Source: Pseudomonadota bacterium
GTDB taxonomy: Bacteria; Pseudomonadota; Alphaproteobacteria; Acetobacterales; Acetobacteraceae
Direction: 5' to 3'
NCBI GenBank assembly: GCA_023424475.1
Contig: JAFADX010000051.1
Coordinates: 1-11,379, forward strand
DNA length: 11,379 nucleotides
Part shown: positions 1 through 6,767 of the stretch, one piece after another
Position numbering within the stretch: position 1 is the stretch's first letter
Layout: each line of letters starts with the position of its first letter
Translations under genes and position numbers: made by a program
The notes under the pieces: model-generated
Database searches by the model: none
The model's input: the letters and a program-made list of their open reading frames with translations, nothing else
What the model was told of the DNA's origin: nothing

Positions 1-935
1 GGGCGGTGGTCGCCGCCGCCGCCCGGCCGGCCGACTGGACCATGGCCGCGATCGTCGGTGCCGCCGGCCTGCCGGCGACGCTCACGGCGCTGCGCCGCGG
101 CGGGGTCCTGGCGCTCGCGAACAAGGAATCGCTCGTCTGCGCCGGGGCGATCGTGCTCGCCACCGCGCGTGCGGCCGGGGCGACCATCCTGCCCGTCGAT
201 TCCGAGCACAACGCCATCTTCCAGGCGCTGGAGGCACGCGGCGGGGGCAGCGACCCCTTCCGCACGGTCGAGAAGATCGTCCTCACCGCCTCCGGCGGAC
301 CGTTCCGGACCACGCCGCTTGCCGAGATGGCGGCGATGACCCCCGAGGTCGCGCTGAAGCACCCGGTCTGGTCGATGGGGGCGAAGATCTCGATCGATTC
401 CGCGACCATGATGAACAAGGGGCTGGAACTGATCGAGGCGGTCCGCCTCTTTCCCGTCCCCGAGCCACGGGTCGAGGTGCTGGTCCACCCGCAATCCACC
501 GTCCATGGCCTGGTGCAGTACGCCGACGGCTCGGTGATGGCGCAGCTCGGCACGCCGGACATGCGCACGCCCATCGCCCATGCGCTCGCCTGGCCGTCGC
601 GCATGGCGGCGGCGGTGCCGCGGCTCGACCTCGTCGCGCTGGGGCGGCTCGAGTTCTTCGCGCCGGATCCGGTGCGCTTCCCGGCGCTGCGCCTGGCGCG
701 GGAGGCCTTGCGGGCGGGGGGCGGCGCGACCACCATATTGAACGCGGCGAACGAGGCCGCGGTCGCGATGTTCCTCGACCGCCGCCTCGGCTTCCTCGAT
801 ATCGCCGCGGTCGTCGAGGAGGCCCTCAACCGCCTCGGTGCGCCAGAGGCGGGCGATCTCGACGCAATACTCGCGCTCGATGGCGCTGCCCGGATGGAAG
901 CGGCGAGGATCGCCGCGGAACGGGCGGCGGCCTGA
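1..935 (+). CDS. dxr: 1-deoxy-D-xylulose 5-phosphate reductoisomerase, 5'-truncated by window edge
   Basis: Dxr (IspC) is cytosolic. It converts 1-deoxy-D-xylulose 5-phosphate to 2-C-methyl-D-erythritol 4-phosphate using NADPH and a divalent metal, the second step of the MEP isoprenoid pathway. The reading frame is open from base 3, so the start lies outside; roughly the first 85-90 residues, including the N-terminal NADPH-binding glycine motif, are missing. Visible family motifs in order: NKESLV (codons from base 120), PVDSEHNAIFQ with the metal/substrate Asp-Ser-Glu at bases 198-206, TASGGPF, KHPVWSMG with its His at 360-362, and SATMMNKGLE with the second metal-binding Glu at 426-428. About 310 residues remain of a family length near 390-400, and the C-terminal helical domain is complete. 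The TGA is at 933-935. rseP begins 28 bases downstream, as in many alphaproteobacteria. Function follows from near-invariant motifs; identification is firm. Confidence 0.97.
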   Translation, partial: AVVAAAARPADWTMAAIVGAAGLPATLTALRRGGVLALANKESLVCAGAIVLATARAAGATILPVDSEHNAIFQALEARGGGSDPFRTVEKIVLTASGGPFRTTPLAEMAAMTPEVALKHPVWSMGAKISIDSATMMNKGLELIEAVRLFPVPEPRVEVLVHPQSTVHGLVQYADGSVMAQLGTPDMRTPIAHALAWPSRMAAAVPRLDLVALGRLEFFAPDPVRFPALRLAREALRAGGGATTILNAANEAAVAMFLDRRLGFLDIAAVVEEALNRLGAPEAGDLDAILALDGAARMEAARIAAERAAA

Positions 936-963
936 CGGCTGCGCCCCAGACGGATCGGACCGA

Positions 964-2067
964 ATGGACCTGCTGCCCGACTCGCTTCGCACCATCCTCG
1001 CCTTCCTGGTGGTGCTCGGTGTGCTGATCTTCGTTCATGAGCTCGGCCACTACCTCGCCGCCCGCTGGCGCGGCGTGCACGTGGAACGCTTCTCGATCGG
1101 CTTCGGGCGGGCCATCGCCTCCTGGAGGGACAGGCGGGACTGCGAATGGCGGATCGGCTGGATCCCCCTCGGCGGCTACGTGAAGATGCACGGCATGGAG
1201 CAGCCCACCGCCGATGCCGCGCCGGAGCCGGGCGCCTACCGGGCGGGGGAGGGCTTCCACGAGAAGCCGGTGCGCGACCGCGCGATCGTCGTCGCCGCCG
1301 GGCCGGCGTTCAACTTCCTGCTCGCCGCGCTGATCTTCGCCGGCATCTTCGCGACCTACGGGCAGCCGGTCGGCTCGACCTCGGTTCAGTCGGTGGTGGC
1401 AGGCTCGGCGGCGGAACGGGCGGGGCTTGCCCCCGGGGACCGCATCATCGCCCTCGACGGCGAGCCGGTGACCCGCTTCGAGGACCTCCAGCGCCACGTC
1501 CAGCCCCGGGCCGGCCAGCCGATCGAGATCCTGCTCCGGCGCGGCGACGCCGAGGTCAAGGTCGTCGCGACGCCGGTGGCGCGCCCGGAGGACGGGCGCG
1601 GCCTGCTCGGCATCTCGGGCGGCGCGATCGAGCGGGAGCGCATGAATCCGCTCTCGGCCCTGGCGGTCGGCACCTGGCACACCGTCTCGGTCTCGGGCCA
1701 GACCCTCGCCGGGGTGTGGCAGATGATCACCGGGCAGCGCGGCGCCGGGGAGATCGGCGGGCCGCTGCGCATCGCCCAGCTCTCGGGCGAGGTCGCCGAC
1801 CTCGGCATCCTGCCGATGCTGAGCTTCATCGCCCTGTTGTCGATCAACCTTGCGTTGATAAATCTCTTCCCGATCCCGATTCTGGATGGCGGGCATCTGG
1901 TATTCTACGCGGCGGAAGCCCTGCGCGGGCGGCCGCTGACGGCCCGTGCGCAGGAATATGCCTTCCGCGGGGGCTTCGCGCTGCTGCTGACCCTGATGCT
2001 GCTCGCGACCTGGAACGACCTGACGCATCTCGGCATCGTGCGCTGGGTGACGGGTCTGATCGGCTGA
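964..2067 (+). CDS. rseP: RseP/MmpA-type site-2 zinc metalloprotease (M50 family)
   Basis: Inner-membrane protease that cleaves substrates within the membrane: anti-sigma factors in the sigma-E pathway of enterics, and PodJ in Caulobacter (MmpA). The 367-residue protein starts at ATG 964; longer in-frame openings run back into dxr and carry no family sequence. Features seen: TM1 at about residues 10-28 containing the zinc motif HELGH (25-29); the GGYVKM loop (70-75); GPAFNF and TM2 (about 107-131); one PDZ domain (about 138-205, with AGLAPGDRI); and the C-terminal membrane motif NLFPIPILDGG (300-310), whose Asp308 should be the third zinc ligand. A final TM lies near 338-352. E. coli RseP is about 450 residues with two PDZ domains, so this is the shorter single-PDZ form. 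It lies between dxr and bamA. Substrates cannot be told from this window. Confidence 0.95.
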   Translation: MDLLPDSLRTILAFLVVLGVLIFVHELGHYLAARWRGVHVERFSIGFGRAIASWRDRRDCEWRIGWIPLGGYVKMHGMEQPTADAAPEPGAYRAGEGFHEKPVRDRAIVVAAGPAFNFLLAALIFAGIFATYGQPVGSTSVQSVVAGSAAERAGLAPGDRIIALDGEPVTRFEDLQRHVQPRAGQPIEILLRRGDAEVKVVATPVARPEDGRGLLGISGGAIERERMNPLSALAVGTWHTVSVSGQTLAGVWQMITGQRGAGEIGGPLRIAQLSGEVADLGILPMLSFIALLSINLALINLFPIPILDGGHLVFYAAEALRGRPLTARAQEYAFRGGFALLLTLMLLATWNDLTHLGIVRWVTGLIG

Positions 2068-2070
2068 ATC

Positions 2071-2100
2071 CCGCGATCCCGCCGGCCGGGCGGGATGCGG
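2071..2100 (+). promoter_or_regulatory. GC-rich hairpin just after the rseP stop codon
   Basis: Bases 2071-2082/83 pair with 2089-2100. Eight uninterrupted base pairs (ATCCCGCC with GGCGGGAT, 2076-2083 and 2089-2096) continue into four more (CCGC with GCGG) past one bulged G at 2075, closing a 5-base loop. It starts 4 bases after the rseP stop. There is no T-run behind it, so it is not a canonical intrinsic terminator; it could be a 3'-end stabiliser, a processing site, or an attenuator separating rseP from bamA dosage. The structure is visible; the role is inferred. Confidence 0.5.
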
Positions 2101-2174
2101 CGGGGGTGGCAGGGGGTTGGCACCTCGGTTAGTGTGCGGCCCCCTCGACCACCCCAAGATCAGGTGTCGATTCG
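2101..2174. other. rseP-bamA intergenic remainder
   Basis: This stretch continues the 107-base gap between rseP and bamA, the longest gene-free gap between + strand genes in the window. It is the only place before bamA with room for a promoter. I see no convincing -35/-10 pair. A TGGCAC at 2118-2123 resembles the -24 half of a sigma-54 site, but the -12 half (TTAG) lacks the conserved GC. A weak ribosome-binding match, AGG at 2162-2164, precedes the TTG start of bamA. Confidence 0.4.
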
Positions 2175-4487
2175 TTGTCCAGGCTGCGCACCCTCTTCCT
2201 CGTCGTCGCCACGCTTGCGCTGGCGTTCCCCTCACTCGCGCAGGCGCCCGGCCGCATCGCTGCGATCGAAGTGGAGGGCAACCAGCGCATCGAGGCGGAT
2301 ACCATCCGCTCCTACATGCTGGTCCAGCCCGGCGGCACTGCCGACCCGGACGCGCTGGACCGCAGCCTGCGCGCGCTGTTCGCCACGGGCCTGTTCCGTG
2401 ACGTCGAGATCCGCCGGGACGGCGGCCGCGTCATCGTCAAGGTGGCCGAGAACCCGATCGTCAACCGCGTCGGCTTCGAGGGGAACCGGCGCGTCACCAC
2501 CGACGCGCTGCGCGGCGAGGTGCAACTGCGGCCACGCTCGGTCTTCACGCCCGCCGCGGCGCAGGCCGACCGCCAGCGCATCCTCGAGATCTACGCCCGC
2601 CGCGGCCGCTTCGGCGCGACGGTCGAGCCGAAGATCATCGAACTCGACCAGAACCGCGTCGACGTGGTCTTCGAGATCAACGAGGGCGCCGTCGCGCTGG
2701 TCTCGCGCATCAGCTTCGTCGGCAACGAGAACTTCTCCGACAGCCGCCTGAAGGAGATCGTGGCGACGCGCGAGCAGGCCTGGTACCGCCTGCTCTCCTC
2801 CTCGGACACCTACGATCCCGACCGTCTCGCCTTCGACCGCGAGCTGCTGCGGCGCTTCTACCTGCGCCAGGGCTTCGCCGACGTCGAGATCACCGGCGCG
2901 ACGGCCGAGCTGGCGCCCGACCGCAGCGGCTTCTTCATCACCTACACGATCAATGAGGGCCCGCGATACCGGGTCGCCGGCATCGAGTTCACCAGCAACC
3001 TGCGCGGTCTCGACACCACGGGCCTGGAGGACGAGATCCCGATCTCGGTCGGCGACTGGTACAACGGCGATGCGGTCGAGCGCGCGGACAATGATCTGAC
3101 CGACCTGCTCAACGCGCGCGGCTTCCCCTTCGTGGCGATCGAGCCGCGGGTGACCCGCGACCGCGACGCACGGACCGTCACGCTCAAGTTCGAGATCAAC
3201 GAAGGTCCGCGCGCCTATGTCGAGCGCATCGAGATCACCGGCAACACCCGCACGCAGGACCGCGTCATCCGCCGCGAGTTCCGCCTCGCCGAGGGCGACC
3301 CGCTGATCCCGCAGCAGGTCCGCCGCTCGCGCGAGCGCATCCGAAGCCTCGGCTACTTCTCGGACGTGCAGATCACCACCTCGCCGGGTTCGGCGCCGGA
3401 CCGCACGATCCTCAACACCCGGGTCGCCGAGCGGTCCACCGGCGAGTTCACCATCGGCGGCGGCTACTCGACGGATGCGGGCTTCCTCGCCGACGTCGGC
3501 CTGCGCGAGCGCAACCTCCTCGGCACCGGCATCGACGGCCGCGCCAACGTGACGCTGGCCCAGCGGCGCAGCCAGGTGGATCTCTCGGTCACCGATCCGC
3601 AGTTCCTCGACCGCAACCTCGCGGCCGGCGCGGACGTCTTCCTGCTCCAGCGCGACCTGCAGGACACGTCGGGCTACAACGAACGGCGCGCCGGCTTCGC
3701 GCTGCGCATGGGATACGAGATCAACGAGCACCTGCGTCAGTCCTGGTCCTACTCGCTGGTCGATCGCGACATCTACGACGTCGCCTCCAACGTCTCCCGC
3801 TTCATCTCGGAGCAGGAAGGCAGGACGCTGCTGAGCCAGGTCTCGACCACCGTGACCTATGACCGCCGAGACAGCCGCATCGAGCCGCGCCGCGGCTACG
3901 TGGTGCGCGTCGGCGGCGACTTCGCCGGCCTCGGCGGCGACATCTCCTATGTGCGGGGCCGCGCCGACGGCCAGTACTACATCCCCTTCGAGCGCCTGCT
4001 CGGCGACCCGGACTACGTTCTGGTGCTGGCGGCGGGCGGCGGCTACCTCGCGCCCTATGGCGACCATGACACCCGCATCGTCGACCGCTTCTTCCTCGGC
4101 GGCGAGAACCTGCGCGGCTTCGCGCTCGGCGGCGCGAGCCCGCGCGACATTTCGACCAATGACAGCCTCGGCGGCGAGATCATCTGGACCTCCTCGGCCG
4201 AGTTCCGCTTTCCGCTGCCGGTGCCGGCCGAACTGGGCTTCATCGGTCGCGCCTTCGTCGATGCCGGCGCCAACTGGCATCTTCCCGGCTCGGTCAACGA
4301 TTCCGGCTGTCCCCCCACCTTCCCGAGCTGTGTCCGTGACGACTCGGCGCCGCGCGTGGGCATGGGCGTCGGCATCTCGTGGCGAAGCCCCATCGGCCTC
4401 ATCAACATCGACCTTGCCCAGGCCGTCGTGAAGCAGGACTACGACCAGACGCAGGTCTTCCGCCTCGGCTTCGGCACCCGTTTCTGA
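2175..4487 (+). CDS. bamA: Outer-membrane protein assembly factor BamA (Omp85 family)
   Basis: BamA is the essential outer-membrane insertase that folds beta-barrel proteins. The 770-residue product has a signal peptide (residues 1-22, cleavage likely SLA|QA), about five POTRA domains (about 25-420, with repeated beta-hairpin/Gly-Asn motifs such as GFEGNRRV, SFVGNENF and EITGNTRT), then a 16-strand barrel (about 430-770). The loop-6 signature is LRGF (646-649), inside FFLGGENLRGFALGG; the chain ends in Phe, as expected for a BAM-recognised barrel. Length is close to the family norm (about 770-810). The start is TTG at 2175: a stop at 2130-2132 in frame and no ATG or GTG between leave it as the best choice, and it gives a clean signal peptide. 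Two Cys (712, 719) lie in a loop near the C-terminus. skp follows after 18 bases, the usual pairing of insertase and chaperone. Confidence 0.97.
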   Translation: MSRLRTLFLVVATLALAFPSLAQAPGRIAAIEVEGNQRIEADTIRSYMLVQPGGTADPDALDRSLRALFATGLFRDVEIRRDGGRVIVKVAENPIVNRVGFEGNRRVTTDALRGEVQLRPRSVFTPAAAQADRQRILEIYARRGRFGATVEPKIIELDQNRVDVVFEINEGAVALVSRISFVGNENFSDSRLKEIVATREQAWYRLLSSSDTYDPDRLAFDRELLRRFYLRQGFADVEITGATAELAPDRSGFFITYTINEGPRYRVAGIEFTSNLRGLDTTGLEDEIPISVGDWYNGDAVERADNDLTDLLNARGFPFVAIEPRVTRDRDARTVTLKFEINEGPRAYVERIEITGNTRTQDRVIRREFRLAEGDPLIPQQVRRSRERIRSLGYFSDVQITTSPGSAPDRTILNTRVAERSTGEFTIGGGYSTDAGFLADVGLRERNLLGTGIDGRANVTLAQRRSQVDLSVTDPQFLDRNLAAGADVFLLQRDLQDTSGYNERRAGFALRMGYEINEHLRQSWSYSLVDRDIYDVASNVSRFISEQEGRTLLSQVSTTVTYDRRDSRIEPRRGYVVRVGGDFAGLGGDISYVRGRADGQYYIPFERLLGDPDYVLVLAAGGGYLAPYGDHDTRIVDRFFLGGENLRGFALGGASPRDISTNDSLGGEIIWTSSAEFRFPLPVPAELGFIGRAFVDAGANWHLPGSVNDSGCPPTFPSCVRDDSAPRVGMGVGISWRSPIGLINIDLAQAVVKQDYDQTQVFRLGFGTRF

Positions 4488-4505
4488 ATCAGGATCACGC
4501 CAGAC

Positions 4506-5249
4506 ATGTCCCGAATTCTCTCTCTTGCCCTGGCGGGCACCCTGTTTGCTCTCCCGGCGCTGGCGCAGCAGCAGCAGTGGTTCATCCCCGGGCAGTCCCA
4601 GCAGGGCCAGCAGCGGCCGGCCCAGACGCAGCAGCAGCGCCCGGCCCAGGCGCAGCGCCCGGCACCGACGCCGCCGCCGCTGCCCCCGGGGCAGTCCCCC
4701 CCCGCACCCGTGATCGGCATCGTGGACGTGCCGGAGATCCAGCGGGTCTCGACCGCCTTCACCCAGGTCCGCGAGGCCATCGAGCAGCGCCGCGCGCGGC
4801 TGAACGAGGACCTGCAGCGCGAGCAGCAGCGCTGGCGCGACGAGCAGCAGCGCCTCGCGAACGAGCGCGCCTCCCTGACCCCCGAGCAGCTGCGCGCCCG
4901 CGAGCGCGAGCTGCAGGACAAGATCACCGACAGCCAGCGCGCGCTGCGCGAGCGCGCGCGCGATGTCGAGCAGCTCGCCCAGGGCGCGCTGCGCGAGATC
5001 GAGCAGGCGCTCGGGATCGTCATCCGCCAGGTGGCGACCGGCCGGCACGTGAACATCGTGCTGCCGCGCCCGCTCGTGATCTTCAACGAGCCGCAGTTCG
5101 ATCTGACGGAGGAGGTCGCTGCCCAGCTGAACCGCATGTTGCCGAGCGTGAACCTGCCGGCCGAAAGTGGCGCGCAGCCGGCCCAGCCGCCCGCGGAGCG
5201 TCCCGCGCGGCCCCAACAGCAGCAGCGCCAGCAGCAGCGCAGGAACTGA
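4506..5249 (+). CDS. skp: Skp/OmpH-family periplasmic chaperone with Gln/Pro-rich extensions
   Basis: Skp is a trimeric periplasmic chaperone that cages unfolded outer-membrane proteins for delivery to BamA. The 247-residue product has a signal peptide (1-20, ALPALA|QQQ). A Gln/Pro-rich linker follows (about 21-68), then the first core beta strand (VIGIVDVPEI, 69-78), a long charged coiled-coil arm pair (about 80-170, rich in Gln/Arg/Glu), the return strand region with NIVLPRPLVIF (183-193), and a second low-complexity tail (about 219-247, Pro/Ala then Gln/Arg). Core order and position after bamA support the family. Classical Skp is about 160 residues; the excess lies in the two disordered ends. 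The start ATG has AGGA 11 bases upstream. In-frame CAG runs encode the Gln tracts. No other family fits as well, though sequence identity in Skp is generally low. Confidence 0.9.
   Translation: MSRILSLALAGTLFALPALAQQQQWFIPGQSQQGQQRPAQTQQQRPAQAQRPAPTPPPLPPGQSPPAPVIGIVDVPEIQRVSTAFTQVREAIEQRRARLNEDLQREQQRWRDEQQRLANERASLTPEQLRARERELQDKITDSQRALRERARDVEQLAQGALREIEQALGIVIRQVATGRHVNIVLPRPLVIFNEPQFDLTEEVAAQLNRMLPSVNLPAESGAQPAQPPAERPARPQQQQRQQQRRN
5241..5245 (+). promoter_or_regulatory. Ribosome-binding site deciding the lpxD GTG start
   Basis: AGGAA lies inside the last codons of skp, 8 bases before GTG 5254. It supports that GTG over in-frame upstream starts within skp, such as GTG 5167, which would give a long non-family N-terminus. 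Confidence 0.7.
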
Positions 5250-5253
5250 TCCC

Positions 5254-6297
5254 GTGGGGGCGGACCCGCGCTTCTTCCCCTCGGCCGGGCCGCGCCGCCT
5301 GGCCGAGGTCGCGGCGGCCGCCGGCGCCAGTTTCGCGGGCGATGCGGGGCGGGTCTTCACGGACGTCGCCCCGCTCGCCCTCGCGGGGCCGGATGACATC
5401 GCCTACCTCGAAGGGCGGCGTCATCTCGAGGCGCTTCGCGCGACGCGGGCCGGCGCCGTGCTGGTGGCCGCGGATCTCGCCGCGCAGGTGCCGCAGGGCA
5501 CGCTCGCGCTGGTCTGCGAGGCGCCGCAGCTTGGCTACGCGCGCATCGCGGCGCTGTTCCATCCGCGGCCGGTGGCGGTGCCGGGCATCCACCCCTCGGC
5601 CGTCGTCGCGGCCGATGCGGCGATCGGCGAGGGCTGCGAAATCGGCCCCCATGCCGTCATCGGCGCGGGGGCGGAACTCGGGCCGGGCTGCATCGTCGGG
5701 CCGCATGCCGTCATCGGGCCGGGCTGCGTGCTCGGCGCGGGCTGCGTGATCCGGTCCCATGCCTCGATGCTGCACTGCCTGGCCGGCGCGGCGGTCGTGC
5801 TGAACGAGGGCGCGCGCGTCGGCGGCGAGGGCTACGGCTTCGTGACGACCCCGATGGGAGAACACGTGACGGTGCCGCAGGTCGGGCGCGTGATCCTCGG
5901 CGACGCGGTGGAGATCGGGGTCAATTCCTGCGTCGACCGGGGCGCGGGCGGGGACACGGTGCTCGGGCCGGGCACGCGCCTCGACAACCTCGTGCAGATT
6001 GGACACAACGTGAAGACCGGGCGCGGCTGCGTCATCGTCGCACAGGTGGGCATCGCAGGGTCGGCCGAACTCGGCGATTTCGTCGTGGTCGCGGCCCAGG
6101 CGGGGCTTGTCGGGCACATCAGGATCGGCTCGAAGGCGCGGATCGGCGCGCAGTCGGGCGTCATGAACGACGTGCCGGCGGGGACGGACGTGGTGGGCAG
6201 CCCGGCCTGGCCGGCGCGTGAGACCCTGCGGGCCTTCGCGCGGCTGCGGCAGCTCGCGGCGCCGAAGAAGGACGGGACACCGGGCGGGACGCCATGA
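5254..6297 (+). CDS. lpxD: UDP-3-O-(3-hydroxyacyl)glucosamine N-acyltransferase
   Basis: LpxD adds the second 3-hydroxyacyl chain, from acyl-ACP, to the 2-amino group of UDP-3-O-acylglucosamine: the third step of lipid A synthesis, in the cytosol. The 347-residue protein begins at GTG (reads V/M-GADPRFFPSAGPRRLAEV, a typical LpxD start). Residues about 1-105 form the uridine-binding domain. Left-handed beta-helix hexapeptide repeats follow from about IHPSAVV (e.g. IGEGCEIG, VIGAGAELG). The catalytic His is His251 in VQIGHNVKTG, matching His239 of E. coli LpxD. A short C-terminal helix follows the last coil. Length matches the family (about 340-350). The gene starts 4 bases after skp, and its stop overlaps the fabZ start by 4 bases (6294-6297), so translational coupling is likely. 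Confidence 0.96.
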   Translation: MGADPRFFPSAGPRRLAEVAAAAGASFAGDAGRVFTDVAPLALAGPDDIAYLEGRRHLEALRATRAGAVLVAADLAAQVPQGTLALVCEAPQLGYARIAALFHPRPVAVPGIHPSAVVAADAAIGEGCEIGPHAVIGAGAELGPGCIVGPHAVIGPGCVLGAGCVIRSHASMLHCLAGAAVVLNEGARVGGEGYGFVTTPMGEHVTVPQVGRVILGDAVEIGVNSCVDRGAGGDTVLGPGTRLDNLVQIGHNVKTGRGCVIVAQVGIAGSAELGDFVVVAAQAGLVGHIRIGSKARIGAQSGVMNDVPAGTDVVGSPAWPARETLRAFARLRQLAAPKKDGTPGGTP

Positions 6298-6764
6298 ACG
6301 ACGCAGAGAACAAGACCGGCGAGGTCGGCACCCTTCAGATCGCGCAGATCATGCACGCGATCCCGCACCGCTATCCGTTCCTGCTGGTCGATCGCGTGGT
6401 CGACCTGGTGAAGAACGACAGCTGCACCGGCATCAAGAACGTCACCATCAACGAGAACTTCTTCCAGGGCCACTTCCCGACCATGCCGGTCATGCCCGGC
6501 GTGCTGATCATCGAATGCATGGCCCAGACCGCCGCGGTGCTGGTGGTCGAGACGCTCGGCCCCGACTGGGCCGGCAAGCTCGTCTACTTCATGACCGTGG
6601 ACCAGGCGAAGTTCCGCAAGCCCGTCGTGCCCGGCGACCAGATGCGGGTGTACGTGAAGAAGGAACGCCAGCGGGGGAACATCTGGAAGTTCACCGCGGA
6701 GGCGAAGGTCGACGGCAAGGTCGTCGCCGAGGCGACCTACGCGGCCATGATCCTGGACCGATAA
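6294..6764 (+). CDS. fabZ: 3-hydroxyacyl-[acyl-carrier-protein] dehydratase FabZ
   Basis: FabZ dehydrates 3-hydroxyacyl-ACP to trans-2-enoyl-ACP in fatty acid elongation. It therefore competes with LpxA and LpxD for 3-hydroxyacyl-ACP, which explains its place between those genes. The 156-residue product is a single hot-dog fold, the usual FabZ length. Motifs: IPHRYPFLLVDRV (23-35), GHFPTMPVMPG with catalytic His60, and the central-helix Glu74 in IECMAQTAA. FabZ rather than FabA: the catalytic acid is Glu, not Asp, and there is no fabB neighbour. The ATG overlaps the lpxD stop as ATGA. Only 3 bases separate its TAA from the lpxA start. The relative dosage of FabZ and the Lpx acyltransferases is plausibly fixed by this shared transcript (inference). 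Confidence 0.97.
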   Translation: MNDAENKTGEVGTLQIAQIMHAIPHRYPFLLVDRVVDLVKNDSCTGIKNVTINENFFQGHFPTMPVMPGVLIIECMAQTAAVLVVETLGPDWAGKLVYFMTVDQAKFRKPVVPGDQMRVYVKKERQRGNIWKFTAEAKVDGKVVAEATYAAMILDR

Positions 6765-6767
6765 CGC

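Noticed and set aside
2117..2133. TTGGCAC...TTAG resembling a sigma-54 promoter upstream of bamA
   Set aside because: The invariant GC of the -12 element is missing, and bamA is not expected to be sigma-54 dependent.
826..2235. A 469-codon minus-strand frame opposite rseP, and a 515-codon one at 7741-9288
   Set aside because: Low-complexity Arg/Pro/Gly/Ser translations without family signatures; rseP, lpxI and gloA on the + strand are unambiguous.
2232..5399. A 1055-codon open frame on the minus strand across bamA, skp and the start of lpxD
   Set aside because: It runs in the register where antisense stops correspond to sense TTA, CTA and TCA, codons almost unused in such GC-rich genes. Its product is Arg/Ala/Asp/Leu-biased with no recognisable domain, while the + strand encodes clear BamA and Skp.
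5593..6200. Repetitive GGC/ATCGG motifs in lpxD, and similar ones in lpxA, as a possible DNA repeat
   Set aside because: They encode the hexapeptide repeats of left-handed beta-helix acyltransferases; the repetition is at protein level.
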